NCBI GenBank assembly: GCA_016125095.1 | Contig: WGMK01000022.1 | Coordinates: 101,897 to 165,896 of the forward strand | DNA length: 64,000 bases | Reading direction: 5' to 3' | From: Candidatus Hydrogenedens sp. | GTDB taxonomy: Bacteria; Hydrogenedentota; Hydrogenedentia; Hydrogenedentales; JAEUWI01 | Shown here: one piece after another, positions 24,517 through 33,345 of the stretch | Layout of the letters: each line of letters begins with the position of its first letter | How positions within the stretch are numbered: position 1 is the stretch's first letter | The notes under the pieces: model-generated | What the model was told of the DNA's origin: nothing | The model's database searches: none | The model's input: the letters and a program-made list of their open reading frames with translations, nothing else | Made by a program: the position numbers and the translations under genes

Positions 24517-25943
24517 CGCGTTTGCCCGAGCGTATCGGCACCGCGCCAGCCGCGCTGTTGCTTCTCGCCGTTGGAGCGTCCTGTTGGCGGGCCTGGAGCT
24601 GGTGCGCCGCAGCCTGGTTCGACCCCGGCTATTCGCACGGCGGCCGCTATGCTTCGCTGCTTGCGGCGATTGCGATGGCCGCTTCCCTGGCGCATGCGCG
24701 GGTCGTGCGCCTGCAAACACCCTGGCTGGCCGCTGCCGGCATCGCGCTCTTGGCTTTTGCGGCCGCGTACGCTCACGTACCGCGTCCTGTCGCGGCCCTG
24801 CTCGCGGCGCTGGCGTTGTCCACCGCGTGGCTGGGGGTCTCGCGCGGTGCTTCTCTGGCCGGGCGCTGGGGACTGGCCGCAGTGCTGCCCTTGTCGCTGC
24901 CGCTGGGGGTCGGCGCTGAACTCTACGCGGGCTTTCCGCTGCGGCTCCTCGCGACGCGCGCCGCTGCCTGGGCATTGGGTCCAGGCGTTAAGGCATCGGG
25001 CACCGCACTCGAAAACGGCATACAATCGGTCTTTGTCGATGCCCCCTGCGCGGGCATATCGATGCTCGATACCGCGCTGCTGCTGGCGGCGGTTGCTGCC
25101 GCGGTCGTTCGCGCCGATGCCCTGCGCACCGCCTTGCTCCTTGTCTTCGCGGCAGTGCTTGCGGTGTTCGGCAATATCGCGCGGGCCGCCTTGCTCTATA
25201 TCGTCGAGACCAACGCGGGGAGCGCTTCGATATCACACGATGCCCTCGGCCTGGCCATCTTCGCCACCTGTTGCGCGCTGTTGATCGCCGTGCTCTTGCG
25301 CGTGCCGCCAGAGCGTATGTTCCAACCGGACAGCACTCCATCGGGCAGGTACGGCGGAATCCCCGTTTCGGTCGCCGTGTCTCTGCTGCTAGTAGCCGGC
25401 CTTGTGTCCGCCGCGGCGACCCGTACCGATATTGCCTGGGCGGCGGACCGCACGGCCGAACCCGAGCGCGAACTCGCGTGGCCGGCAACCTGGCAAGGCC
25501 GCGTTCTCGAACTGAAGCCCATCGACACCGCGTTGGAAACATTCCTGAAGAATTCGCCCGTGCAGGCCCGCGAGTTCACCGTGCAGGGCGCGAACGAATT
25601 GGTGCTACTGCGTCAAGCACCGGGTCTTACCCGCAGCCTGCATCCTTCGGAAACCTGCTTCCGCGGATTTGGTTGGCAGTGCTCGCCGCGCCCCGCTCAT
25701 CGCGATGCAGCTGGACGGCTCTGGAGCAGCTTCGAGGCGCGCCGGTCCGACGGAAGCGCCGTGCTGGTGCGGGAGATCTACCTCGCCGTGCCGGACTCGG
25801 GTGTACCCGCATCACTCGACGATCTGATCGCGGACGCGTCCACGTGGCCGGACGCGGGTAGCTGGTTTTGGTCGGCGTTGACGCGCGGCACGGGACGCAC
25901 GCTCGCCATCACCCATACCCTCCCCATCCACGCCCGCGACTAG
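24513..25943 (+). CDS. Exosortase with EpsI-like C-terminal domain
   Basis: 476 residues. The multi-pass core (about 1-265) has the exosortase catalytic set: Cys179 in VDAPCAGISML, Arg224 in FGNIARAALLYIVE and His242 in SISHDALGL. After a further membrane segment near 290, a periplasmic part (about 320-476) with SLHPSETCFRGFGWQ resembles the EpsI/DUF3485 domain often fused to or encoded beside exosortases. It should cut the PEP-CTERM-type tail of the preceding protein, whose gene it overlaps by ATGA. No other PEP-CTERM tail is seen in the window, so the pair looks dedicated. The exact subtype (XrtN-like) is a guess from the partner. Confidence 0.88.
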   Translation: MTRLPERIGTAPAALLLLAVGASCWRAWSWCAAAWFDPGYSHGGRYASLLAAIAMAASLAHARVVRLQTPWLAAAGIALLAFAAAYAHVPRPVAALLAALALSTAWLGVSRGASLAGRWGLAAVLPLSLPLGVGAELYAGFPLRLLATRAAAWALGPGVKASGTALENGIQSVFVDAPCAGISMLDTALLLAAVAAAVVRADALRTALLLVFAAVLAVFGNIARAALLYIVETNAGSASISHDALGLAIFATCCALLIAVLLRVPPERMFQPDSTPSGRYGGIPVSVAVSLLLVAGLVSAAATRTDIAWAADRTAEPERELAWPATWQGRVLELKPIDTALETFLKNSPVQAREFTVQGANELVLLRQAPGLTRSLHPSETCFRGFGWQCSPRPAHRDAAGRLWSSFEARRSDGSAVLVREIYLAVPDSGVPASLDDLIADASTWPDAGSWFWSALTRGTGRTLAITHTLPIHARD

Positions 25944-25947
25944 CGGC

Positions 25948-27510
25948 TTACGGCAGCTGTAGGGGCTCGGTCTCGCCGGTCTTGCGGTCTACGGGCCATT
26001 GGGCGCCGAGGGTTTCGAAATCGTTCTTCATGCGCGTGGCGAGCTGGGCGATGCGGTCGGGTTGTTCTCTTGCGAGGTCGCGTGTCTCGCCGATGTCTTC
26101 GGCGATGTTGTACAGCGCCCAGCGCTTGCCGTTGTAGAAGTAAATGATCTTCCAGTCGCCGAAGATGGCGGCGCTGTGGGGCTCGTAGCCGGGGCCGTCG
26201 GGTCCCCATTTGTGGGGGTAGTGGAAGTAGATCGGGCGGTCGGGATCGGCTTGCTGCTGCGTGAGGTAGGGGCGCAGGTCGCGTCCGTCGACAGGGTAGT
26301 CTTCGGGCGCTGCGGCCCCGGCGACACCCAGCACCGTGGGGAAGAGATCCTCAGAGATGAGCGGTTGCTGCGATTCGGCGCCCGCCTCGATAGGCAGGGC
26401 GGCCTGCAAGGCGTTGCCTTCGGCGGGGTGCGCCCAGGCGGCGATAAAGGGCACGCGCGTGCCGCCTTCGTAGGCCGAGCCCTTGCCGTCCTTCGCGGGC
26501 CAGCAGTGGGTGTCGTCGCCGGTGCCGCGCGGCGTGGTGCCGCGCGCATGCGCGCTCAGCCCGCCGTTGTCGGACGTGAACAGTATCAGCGTGTTCTCCG
26601 CCACGCCCAGCGCCTCGAGGTGGTCCATGATTTCGCCGAGACTGGCGTCCATCCCCTCGACCATCGACGCGTAGTCTTCTTCCTGCTCGGGAATATCGAT
26701 GTCGGTGCCGTCGTAGTTTCGGTCTTTGTAGTGCGCCAAGTATTTTTTGTGCGGCTGTATGGGCGTATGCACGGCGTAATGGGCGAGGTAGAGATAAAAC
26801 GGCTTGCCATCGCCGACCGCCTTCGATACGGCCTTCTTCGCCTCGATGGTCGTGGCGTCGGTCAGGTGGATGTCCTGCCCGTGGTAGGCCTCGAGTCCGG
26901 GCACGTCCCATTCCGAATCGGGGCCGTTGGGGTTCTTCCGGAAATGGTCGAGCCCCTGATACGACCCCGGCGCGCCCGTGCAGTGCCCCGCGATGTTCAC
27001 GTCGAAGCCCAGGTTCCGCGGGTCCGAGCCCGGCGTGCCCAGCGCACCCCAGTGCGCCTTGCCCGCGTGGATGGTGAAATAGCCCGCTTCTCGCAGCAGC
27101 GCCGGCAAGGTCACCCCGCCCGGCTGCACGCCCTCGAGCCGCCATCCGGGCGGCGGGCCCGTGCGTCCGCCGCGGCCGGTCGGATCGCGGTCGGTCCACA
27201 GGGTCCAATTGGTCACATGGTGCCGCACCGGGCTCTGGCCCGTGAGAATCGACGTGCGCGTCGGGCTGCACACCGGATGCGCGCGCGCCTGCATGGACTT
27301 GATGCCCTGCTTCGCCAGCCGCTCAATGTTTGGCGTGTGGAAGTGATCGTTGAAGGGCGTGCGCTCTTTCCAGAACGGCACCGAAGTGTCCTGCCAGCCC
27401 ATGTCGTCCACGAGAAACACGACGATATTCGGTTGGTCCGGCGCGGCCTGCGCGTTTGCGGCGCACAGCGCGAGCCCCGCGCAGACGACATAGCGCATCC
27501 AGTGGCGCAT
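25948..27510 (-). CDS. Secreted sulfatase
   Basis: 520 residues with a clear signal peptide (to AANAQAAPDQ). Sulfatase signatures are PNIVVFLVDDMGWQD, CSPTRTSILTGQSP (the Cys is the formylglycine precursor), GKAHWG and FTSDNGG. It lacks the extra C-terminal beta domain of the other sulfatase in this window and ends soon after the catalytic fold. It likely removes sulfate from extracellular glycans or other esters. It is tail-to-tail with the exosortase gene, 4 nt apart. Confidence 0.93.
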   Translation of the reverse strand: MRHWMRYVVCAGLALCAANAQAAPDQPNIVVFLVDDMGWQDTSVPFWKERTPFNDHFHTPNIERLAKQGIKSMQARAHPVCSPTRTSILTGQSPVRHHVTNWTLWTDRDPTGRGGRTGPPPGWRLEGVQPGGVTLPALLREAGYFTIHAGKAHWGALGTPGSDPRNLGFDVNIAGHCTGAPGSYQGLDHFRKNPNGPDSEWDVPGLEAYHGQDIHLTDATTIEAKKAVSKAVGDGKPFYLYLAHYAVHTPIQPHKKYLAHYKDRNYDGTDIDIPEQEEDYASMVEGMDASLGEIMDHLEALGVAENTLILFTSDNGGLSAHARGTTPRGTGDDTHCWPAKDGKGSAYEGGTRVPFIAAWAHPAEGNALQAALPIEAGAESQQPLISEDLFPTVLGVAGAAAPEDYPVDGRDLRPYLTQQQADPDRPIYFHYPHKWGPDGPGYEPHSAAIFGDWKIIYFYNGKRWALYNIAEDIGETRDLAREQPDRIAQLATRMKNDFETLGAQWPVDRKTGETEPLQLP

Positions 27511-27774
27511 GGCAAACGTCCTCCCAAGTCAATTAACCCAATGGGCGACGATACCGCGCCGGGACGTTTTCTGCAAACGGCGACCTGATGGGTGTGTACA
27601 TCCGACATCCATGCGCCAAGAGGTGGGCCGAGGCACCACCCTACGGGGCGGAATGGCGCGGCGCTGCGGATGCGTTGTACACTACACGCTTGATTCCCCC
27701 GCCCGGATACCCGCGTGTCCGGGCGGCTTTGCCGTGTCGGCCTGCGCCGTCCCTGGAGATTCCGAAAGCCCGCC

Positions 27775-30700
27775 ATGTCGCTGAAGCTGCCGCACCTGAA
27801 GATTACCGAGACCCTCGCGGGCCACCTGAAAAAAGGCGGACACCCGGAGGTGGAGGTAATCGGCCCGTGGGGCTCGTCGAAGGCGCTGGTGGCGCATCAG
27901 GTGGCCGAGGCGCTGGGGCGTCCGCTGCTGGTGCTCACGGCGGGCCGTATCGACGCGGAGTCGGTGTACGACGACCTCAGCACCTTCGCCGGCGAGGATC
28001 GCGTCGCGCTGTTCCCGGCGTGGGAGGTGCTGCCGTCCGACACGATGAATCCGTCGGACGACATCATTGCGGAGCGGATGGATACCCTGCGTCGGCTTTC
28101 GGCCTCGTTCGAGGGCAGCCGCCCGCTGCACGCCGTGGTGCCGCTGCGCTCCATGCTGCAGCGCGTCATCAGCCGCAAGCGGCTCGAGGGCGACATCTTC
28201 GAACTGAAGACCGGCGTGGAGTACGACCTCAACGATCTGCTCGAGCGGCTTATCAAGCTGGGCTACACGCGCGAGGTGATGGTGGAGAACCGCGGCGAAG
28301 TGAGCGTGCGCGGCGGCATTGTCGACATTTTCCCCATCAGCGCCGAGCTCCCCTACCGCATCGAGTTCTTCGGCGATGAGCTGGAATCCATCCGGCGCTT
28401 CGAGCCCGAGACCCAGCGGAGCGTGTCGCACGAAGACGCCGTGCAGATTCTACCGCGCTCCGAGAAATCCATCCTCACGCGGCTGTCCACGCAAGACGGC
28501 GGCCTCGCGCTGCTTACCCAATATTTCCCGGCCGATACGCTGGTGGTGTTCGACGAGCCCGCCGCGATCTACGAGGAAGCGCAACTGCTGGCGAAGCAGT
28601 TTCCCGATTCTCCGCACGTGGTGGACTGGCAGGACGCCGAGTCGGCGCTGCGTAAGTTCGCGCGCATGATGATCGCTCAGGTGGGCTACGACGCCTCGCC
28701 CGAAGTGCCGCGTGTGAAGATGCCCACCACCAGCGTGAAGGGCTTCGCGGGCCACACGCAGGATTTCTGGGAACAGCTGAAGCAGTGGGATCTAGACGGC
28801 TACACCGTGCAGCTGCTCTGCGCCAACGCCGGCGAGCGCCGCCGCCTGATGGAACTGATTGAGGAACACGGCTACAGGCTGGGTCAGGACAGCTTCGACC
28901 TGCGCCTCGGGCTCGGTCGGCTCCGCGCGGGCTTCACCGTCACGCAGGACAAGCTGGCGGTGCTCAGCGAACAGGAAATGTTCGGCCGCCACTATGTGCG
29001 CCGCAAGCGCCGCCGCTTCGAGGCCGGCGCCGCCATCACCCAGTTCAGCGATTTGAAGGCTGGCGACTACGTGGTGCATGCCGAGCACGGCATCGGGCGC
29101 TACGTGGGACTCAAGCGCTTCGAGGGCCGCACGGGCGATTTCCTCACGCTGCAATACCGCGGCGGCGACACCATCTATGTGCCCGTGACCCAGATCGATC
29201 AGGTGCAGAAATACACCGCGGGCGAGGGCGCGGTGCCACGCGTGGACAAGATCGGCGGGGCAGGCTGGCGCACCGCCAAGGCGCGCGTGAAGAAGGCCGT
29301 GCGCGAGATGACCGAGGAACTCGTGCGCCTCTATGCCGCGCGCGATCGCAGCGAGGGCTTCGCGTTCAGTCCCGACACGCCCTGGCAGACCGAATTCGAG
29401 GATTCGTTCCAGTACGACGAAACACCCGACCAGCTGCGCGCCATCGAGGACGTGAAGCGCGACATGGAATCGCCGCGGCCCATGGATCGCCTGCTCTGCG
29501 GCGACGTGGGCTACGGCAAGACCGAGGTGGCCCTGCGTGCAGCGTTCAAGGCCGTGCAGGACGGCAAGCAGGTGGCCGTGCTCGCGCCCACCACGGTGCT
29601 CACGCAGCAGCACTTCAACACCTTTACCGAACGCATGGCGGACTTCCCCGTGCGCATCGATCTGATGAACCGCTTCCGCGGCGACAAGGAAATCCGCAGC
29701 ACGATAGAGCGGCTCAAGAGCGGCGAGGTCGACATTGTCATCGGCACGCACCGCATCGTCTCGGGCGATGTGCACTTCAAGGATCTCGGCCTCATCATCG
29801 TGGACGAGGAACAGCGCTTCGGCGTGAAGCACAAGGAGAAGCTGAAGCAGCTGCGCGCGCACGTCGATGTGCTCGCCATGTCCGCCACGCCCATCCCGCG
29901 CACGCTGCACTTCTCGCTCATCGGCGTGCGCGACATGAGCGTCATTAATACCGCGCCGAACGACCGCCTGCCCATCCACACCTGCATCGAGGCATGGAAC
30001 GCGAACCTGATCAAGGAGGCCATCGAGCGCGAGATGGCGCGCGAGGGCCAGGTCTTCTTTCTGCACAACCGCGTGCAGACCATCGAGCAGGTGGCGTCGC
30101 AGATCAACCAGCTGGTGCCGCGCGCGAAGATCGCCGTGGGCCACGGGCAGATGCACCGGCACGAACTGGAAGAGGTGATGGCCCGCTTCATCGAGCGCGA
30201 AGTCGATGTGTTGGTCTGCACCACCATCATCGGCTCGGGCATCGACATCCCGAACGCCAACACCATCATCGTCGATCGTTCCGACCACTTCGGCCTGGCC
30301 GAGCTCTACCAGATCCGCGGGCGCGTCGGGCGCTACAAGCACCGCGCGTTTGCGTATCTCTTGGTGCCGGGCGATCGCGCGCTGACGGAAGAGGCGCAGG
30401 AACGCCTGAAGGCGCTAGAGGATTTCAGCTCGCTCGGTTCCGGTTTCCGCATCGCCATGCGCGACCTCGAAATCCGCGGCGCGGGCAACCTGCTTGGCGC
30501 CGACCAGAGCGGCCACATCAGCACCGTGGGCTACGAGACCTACCGCGAGATCATCGAGGAGGCCGTCGCCGAGCACCGCGGCCAGGCGCCGCGCCGCGTG
30601 CAGCTGCCGGCCTTCAACCTCTCGGTCGACGCGCACATCCCCGAGGCCTACGTGCCCACCGCCCAGCAGAAGATGACCCTCTACCGCCGTATCGCGCACC

Positions 30701-31041
30701 TCAAGTCGATGGACGAGGTGGAAGAGATGGCGAACGAATTGAAGGACCGCTTCGGCGCGCCGCCCGCGCCCGTCAAGCGCCTGCTCGAAGTGATGCGCGC
30801 CCGCGCCCGCGCCGCCGACGCCGGCGTCAAGTTCATGAGCGCATCCGAAGGCGTCGTGAGCGTCACGCTCGATGCCAGCCGCATGATTCCCCACGAGCAG
30901 CAGGCCGCGCTCAAGCAGGCCTTCGGCCCCGCGCTCGAAATCCACTGGGCAAGCGCCCCCCTGCTCAAGCTCGCCCACGGCGACGAAAGCCCCGCCAAGG
31001 CCGTCCTGCCCCTGCTGGACATCCTCGCCGAAGAAGAGTGA
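27775..31041 (+). CDS. mfd: Transcription-repair coupling factor Mfd
   Basis: 1088 residues from ATG 27775. UvrB-homology region (about 1-350, with GSSKALVAHQVAEAL and FPAWEVLPSD), RNA-polymerase-interacting CarD-like domain (about 425-490, GDYVVHAEHGIGRYVGL), superfamily 2 helicase with Walker A GDVGYGKTEVA, Walker B DEEQRFGV, motif III SATPIPRTL and the later QIRGRVGR, then the TRCF C-terminal domain. It removes stalled RNA polymerase and recruits UvrA for repair of the transcribed strand. An upstream in-frame start at 27715 is less likely. The stop is 7 nt from the end of the convergent MATE gene. Confidence 0.97.
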   Translation: MSLKLPHLKITETLAGHLKKGGHPEVEVIGPWGSSKALVAHQVAEALGRPLLVLTAGRIDAESVYDDLSTFAGEDRVALFPAWEVLPSDTMNPSDDIIAERMDTLRRLSASFEGSRPLHAVVPLRSMLQRVISRKRLEGDIFELKTGVEYDLNDLLERLIKLGYTREVMVENRGEVSVRGGIVDIFPISAELPYRIEFFGDELESIRRFEPETQRSVSHEDAVQILPRSEKSILTRLSTQDGGLALLTQYFPADTLVVFDEPAAIYEEAQLLAKQFPDSPHVVDWQDAESALRKFARMMIAQVGYDASPEVPRVKMPTTSVKGFAGHTQDFWEQLKQWDLDGYTVQLLCANAGERRRLMELIEEHGYRLGQDSFDLRLGLGRLRAGFTVTQDKLAVLSEQEMFGRHYVRRKRRRFEAGAAITQFSDLKAGDYVVHAEHGIGRYVGLKRFEGRTGDFLTLQYRGGDTIYVPVTQIDQVQKYTAGEGAVPRVDKIGGAGWRTAKARVKKAVREMTEELVRLYAARDRSEGFAFSPDTPWQTEFEDSFQYDETPDQLRAIEDVKRDMESPRPMDRLLCGDVGYGKTEVALRAAFKAVQDGKQVAVLAPTTVLTQQHFNTFTERMADFPVRIDLMNRFRGDKEIRSTIERLKSGEVDIVIGTHRIVSGDVHFKDLGLIIVDEEQRFGVKHKEKLKQLRAHVDVLAMSATPIPRTLHFSLIGVRDMSVINTAPNDRLPIHTCIEAWNANLIKEAIEREMAREGQVFFLHNRVQTIEQVASQINQLVPRAKIAVGHGQMHRHELEEVMARFIEREVDVLVCTTIIGSGIDIPNANTIIVDRSDHFGLAELYQIRGRVGRYKHRAFAYLLVPGDRALTEEAQERLKALEDFSSLGSGFRIAMRDLEIRGAGNLLGADQSGHISTVGYETYREIIEEAVAEHRGQAPRRVQLPAFNLSVDAHIPEAYVPTAQQKMTLYRRIAHLKSMDEVEEMANELKDRFGAPPAPVKRLLEVMRARARAADAGVKFMSASEGVVSVTLDASRMIPHEQQAALKQAFGPALEIHWASAPLLKLAHGDESPAKAVLPLLDILAEEE

Positions 31042-31048
31042 GGCCGCC

Positions 31049-32467
31049 CTACTTCGCGACCTGCTCTGCCGGTGTCATCGTGGCGAGCGGGGGTGCGGAA
31101 GCATCGAAGATGCTGATGGAGCGCCAGCGTTCCGCGCGGAAGCGCCAGAGCAGCGTAAAGCTGAGGCCGGTAATGTAAAAGGTCGCGCCGATCCATGCGC
31201 CGAGCGCGCCGCCGCCGAGCCAGGCCATGAGCGTGGCGATGGGCAGGAAGATGGGATAGGCTGCCACGAGCGTGGCGTACATCACCCACTTGGTATCGCC
31301 CGCGCCGCGCAGCGCGCCCGCGCACACGATGTTCATCCCGTCGAAGCCCTGGAACACGGCGGCGCATACCAGCAGCTGCCAACCCAGCCGGATGATGGCG
31401 GGGTCGTCGGTGAAGAAGGTGGCGATCATCTGGTCGCCGATAAACGCGAACACCAGTCCCATGCCGGTCATGTAGATCATGGCGATCTTAATGGCGGTGT
31501 AGGTGCGTGCCTTGGCGAGCGCGAAATTGCCGCGGCCGATCCATTGCCCCACGATGGGTGCGATGGCCTGGTTCAGCGCGAGCGCAGGCATGAACGACAC
31601 ATGCATGAAGCTGATGGCCGCGTTGTTGGCCGCCAGCTGCGCATCGCCGAAGCGGCCGATGACGAAGCTGATGAACACGCCCCAGGTGGCGACGTCGAGC
31701 AGCATGTGGATGCCCGAGGGCGCGCCGATGCGGATCAACTCGCGGAAGCGCCGCGCATCGAAGCGCCACGTTGAGCGGGTCGCGTAGGCGCGGTCGAAGG
31801 CGGGCAGATAGAAAATGAGATGCAGGGCGCCGGCCTGCGCGAATTGCGACAGCACCGTACCCCACGCCGCGCCCGCCATGCCCATCGCCGGCGCGCCCCA
31901 ATGCCCGAAGATGAGGAGGTAATTGAAAAAGATATTAAGGAAGTTGCCGGCGATCATTACATACATCTGCACGAAGGGCCGGTTCACGCCCTGGAAGAAT
32001 GTGGCAAGCGCCGTGCCCCAGGCCAGCGGAAAATAACCGAGCAGCCGGATTTGGAAATAGGTGGTCTCGAGCTGGGTCGTTTGCGGGCTGTGGCCCATGA
32101 GGCCGAAGAGCGGCGCGGCCAGCGGCCACATAATCAGCGCCAGACCGCCCGCCAGCAGCGAGATATAAAAGCCCTGCCAGGTGTAGGCACCGGCGTTCTC
32201 GCCCTCGCCGCGGCCGATGCTTTGGCCCACGAAGGTGCTGATACAGCCCACGATGCCGATGATAATCGCGGCGGCCAGGTAAGACCAGATACCTGCGGAG
32301 CCGATGGCGGCCAACTGACCCGTGCCCAGCTGCGCCACCATGAACTTGTCGGCGAAGTCCATGGCCACGAACGACATGGTGCCCATGGCGATGGGCAAGG
32401 CCATGCCCATCACTTCGCGCACGCCGGCAAAGCGGTCTTCTACTTTCTCGGAGGTCGGGGAGTTCAT
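31049..32467 (-). CDS. MATE-family multidrug/cation antiporter
   Basis: 472 residues with twelve predicted membrane helices. The N-terminal VMGMALPIAMGTMSFVAMDFADKFMVAQLG and the internally repeated pattern near PSGIHMLLDVATWGVFISFVIGRFGDAQLAA are typical of MATE antiporters, which exchange Na+ or H+ for drugs or metabolites. The substrate cannot be read from the sequence. The start at ATG 32467 gives the normal N-terminus; an ATG 27 nt upstream is possible. Confidence 0.93.
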   Translation of the reverse strand: MNSPTSEKVEDRFAGVREVMGMALPIAMGTMSFVAMDFADKFMVAQLGTGQLAAIGSAGIWSYLAAAIIIGIVGCISTFVGQSIGRGEGENAGAYTWQGFYISLLAGGLALIMWPLAAPLFGLMGHSPQTTQLETTYFQIRLLGYFPLAWGTALATFFQGVNRPFVQMYVMIAGNFLNIFFNYLLIFGHWGAPAMGMAGAAWGTVLSQFAQAGALHLIFYLPAFDRAYATRSTWRFDARRFRELIRIGAPSGIHMLLDVATWGVFISFVIGRFGDAQLAANNAAISFMHVSFMPALALNQAIAPIVGQWIGRGNFALAKARTYTAIKIAMIYMTGMGLVFAFIGDQMIATFFTDDPAIIRLGWQLLVCAAVFQGFDGMNIVCAGALRGAGDTKWVMYATLVAAYPIFLPIATLMAWLGGGALGAWIGATFYITGLSFTLLWRFRAERWRSISIFDASAPPLATMTPAEQVAK

Positions 32468-32523
32468 AACGCTTGGATACCGGATTATGCGCACTTCTCC
32501 CTTAGACGACGGGAGAAGCGCAT

Positions 32524-32532
32524 ATCATACCA
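32524..32532 (-). promoter_or_regulatory. Candidate extended -10 promoter for the MATE gene
   Basis: TGGTATGAT on the minus strand fits TGn plus a TATAAT-like hexamer, about 55 nt upstream of the start codon. No -35 match is visible. The same nine bases occur at 51671-51679 upstream of the lactate-utilisation genes. Confidence 0.35.
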
Positions 32533-32603
32533 CTTCCGTGGTGCCTTGATTACACACGTGTTCGGAATCCATGCTCGATACCAGACTTCACGGAGATTGA
32601 TCC

Positions 32604-33143
32604 ATGCCCAAGGCGCTGCTCATATACGGCTCGGTCGAGGGACAGACCCACAAGATAGAAGACGTGATGGCGGGTCATTTCCGGCAGCACGGCTGGGAGG
32701 CCGACGTGCTGGATGTCCGCAAGCTGCCCCCCGGTCTGGCGCTGGAGGATTACGACGGCGTGGTGGTGGGCGCGCCCATCCATGCCGGCCGCCATCCCGA
32801 GCCGATACACCGGTTCGTGACCGCGCACCGCGAGGCGCTGGCGGAACGGCGCGCGGCGTTCTTCTCGGTGAGCCTGTCGGCGGCCGGCGATGAGTCCGAG
32901 CAGGCCGACGCCCAGCGCTGCCTGGATGATTTCCTGCAGGACACCGGCTGGCACCCGCCCATCGCTCGCACCATCGCGGGGGCGCTCCGCTACCGCGAAT
33001 ACAATCTCTTCAAGCGGTATCTCATGCGGAAGCTGATGGAGCAGGGCGGCCACGAAACTGATACCAGCCGCAATCACGAATACACCGACTGGCAGCAGGT
33101 GCATGATTTCGTCGAGGCGGTCGTCGCGCTCGCACAGCGCTGA
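32604..33143 (+). CDS. hemG: HemG-like flavodoxin-domain protein
   Basis: 179 residues, very close in length to HemG (menaquinone-dependent protoporphyrinogen IX dehydrogenase). An FMN-binding flavodoxin N-terminus (ALLIYGSVEGQTHKI) is followed by YDGVVVGAPIHAGRH, then IAGALRYREYN, a HemG-like basic segment, GHETDTSR and YTDWQQVHDF at the C-terminus. HemG oxidises protoporphyrinogen IX to protoporphyrin IX and passes electrons to quinone. No other haem gene is adjacent, so a general flavodoxin role remains possible. The gene is alone between the MATE and a secreted protein gene. Confidence 0.75.
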   Translation: MPKALLIYGSVEGQTHKIEDVMAGHFRQHGWEADVLDVRKLPPGLALEDYDGVVVGAPIHAGRHPEPIHRFVTAHREALAERRAAFFSVSLSAAGDESEQADAQRCLDDFLQDTGWHPPIARTIAGALRYREYNLFKRYLMRKLMEQGGHETDTSRNHEYTDWQQVHDFVEAVVALAQR

Positions 33144-33345
33144 CGCTTCCGGCGGCCTTTCCCCGATCGCGGGTGTAAGCAGTTGCAACTCCACCCCGTC
33201 CCATAGTTGGGTGAATACGCCGGGCGATATTCGCCCCGGGAATGACTCGAATAGGCACGACCGGGTTTAGCGCCCCCTCGCGACTTTTGGAGCCCATCGC
33301 GGACCAGCACCGGTATCGGGCGGGATCGCGCGAAAGGAGCCGGAT

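Noticed and set aside
33222..33236. Short GGGCGA-TAT-TCGCCC hairpin after the HemG-like gene
   Set aside because: Six base pairs with no following T-run on either strand; insufficient for a terminator or riboswitch call.
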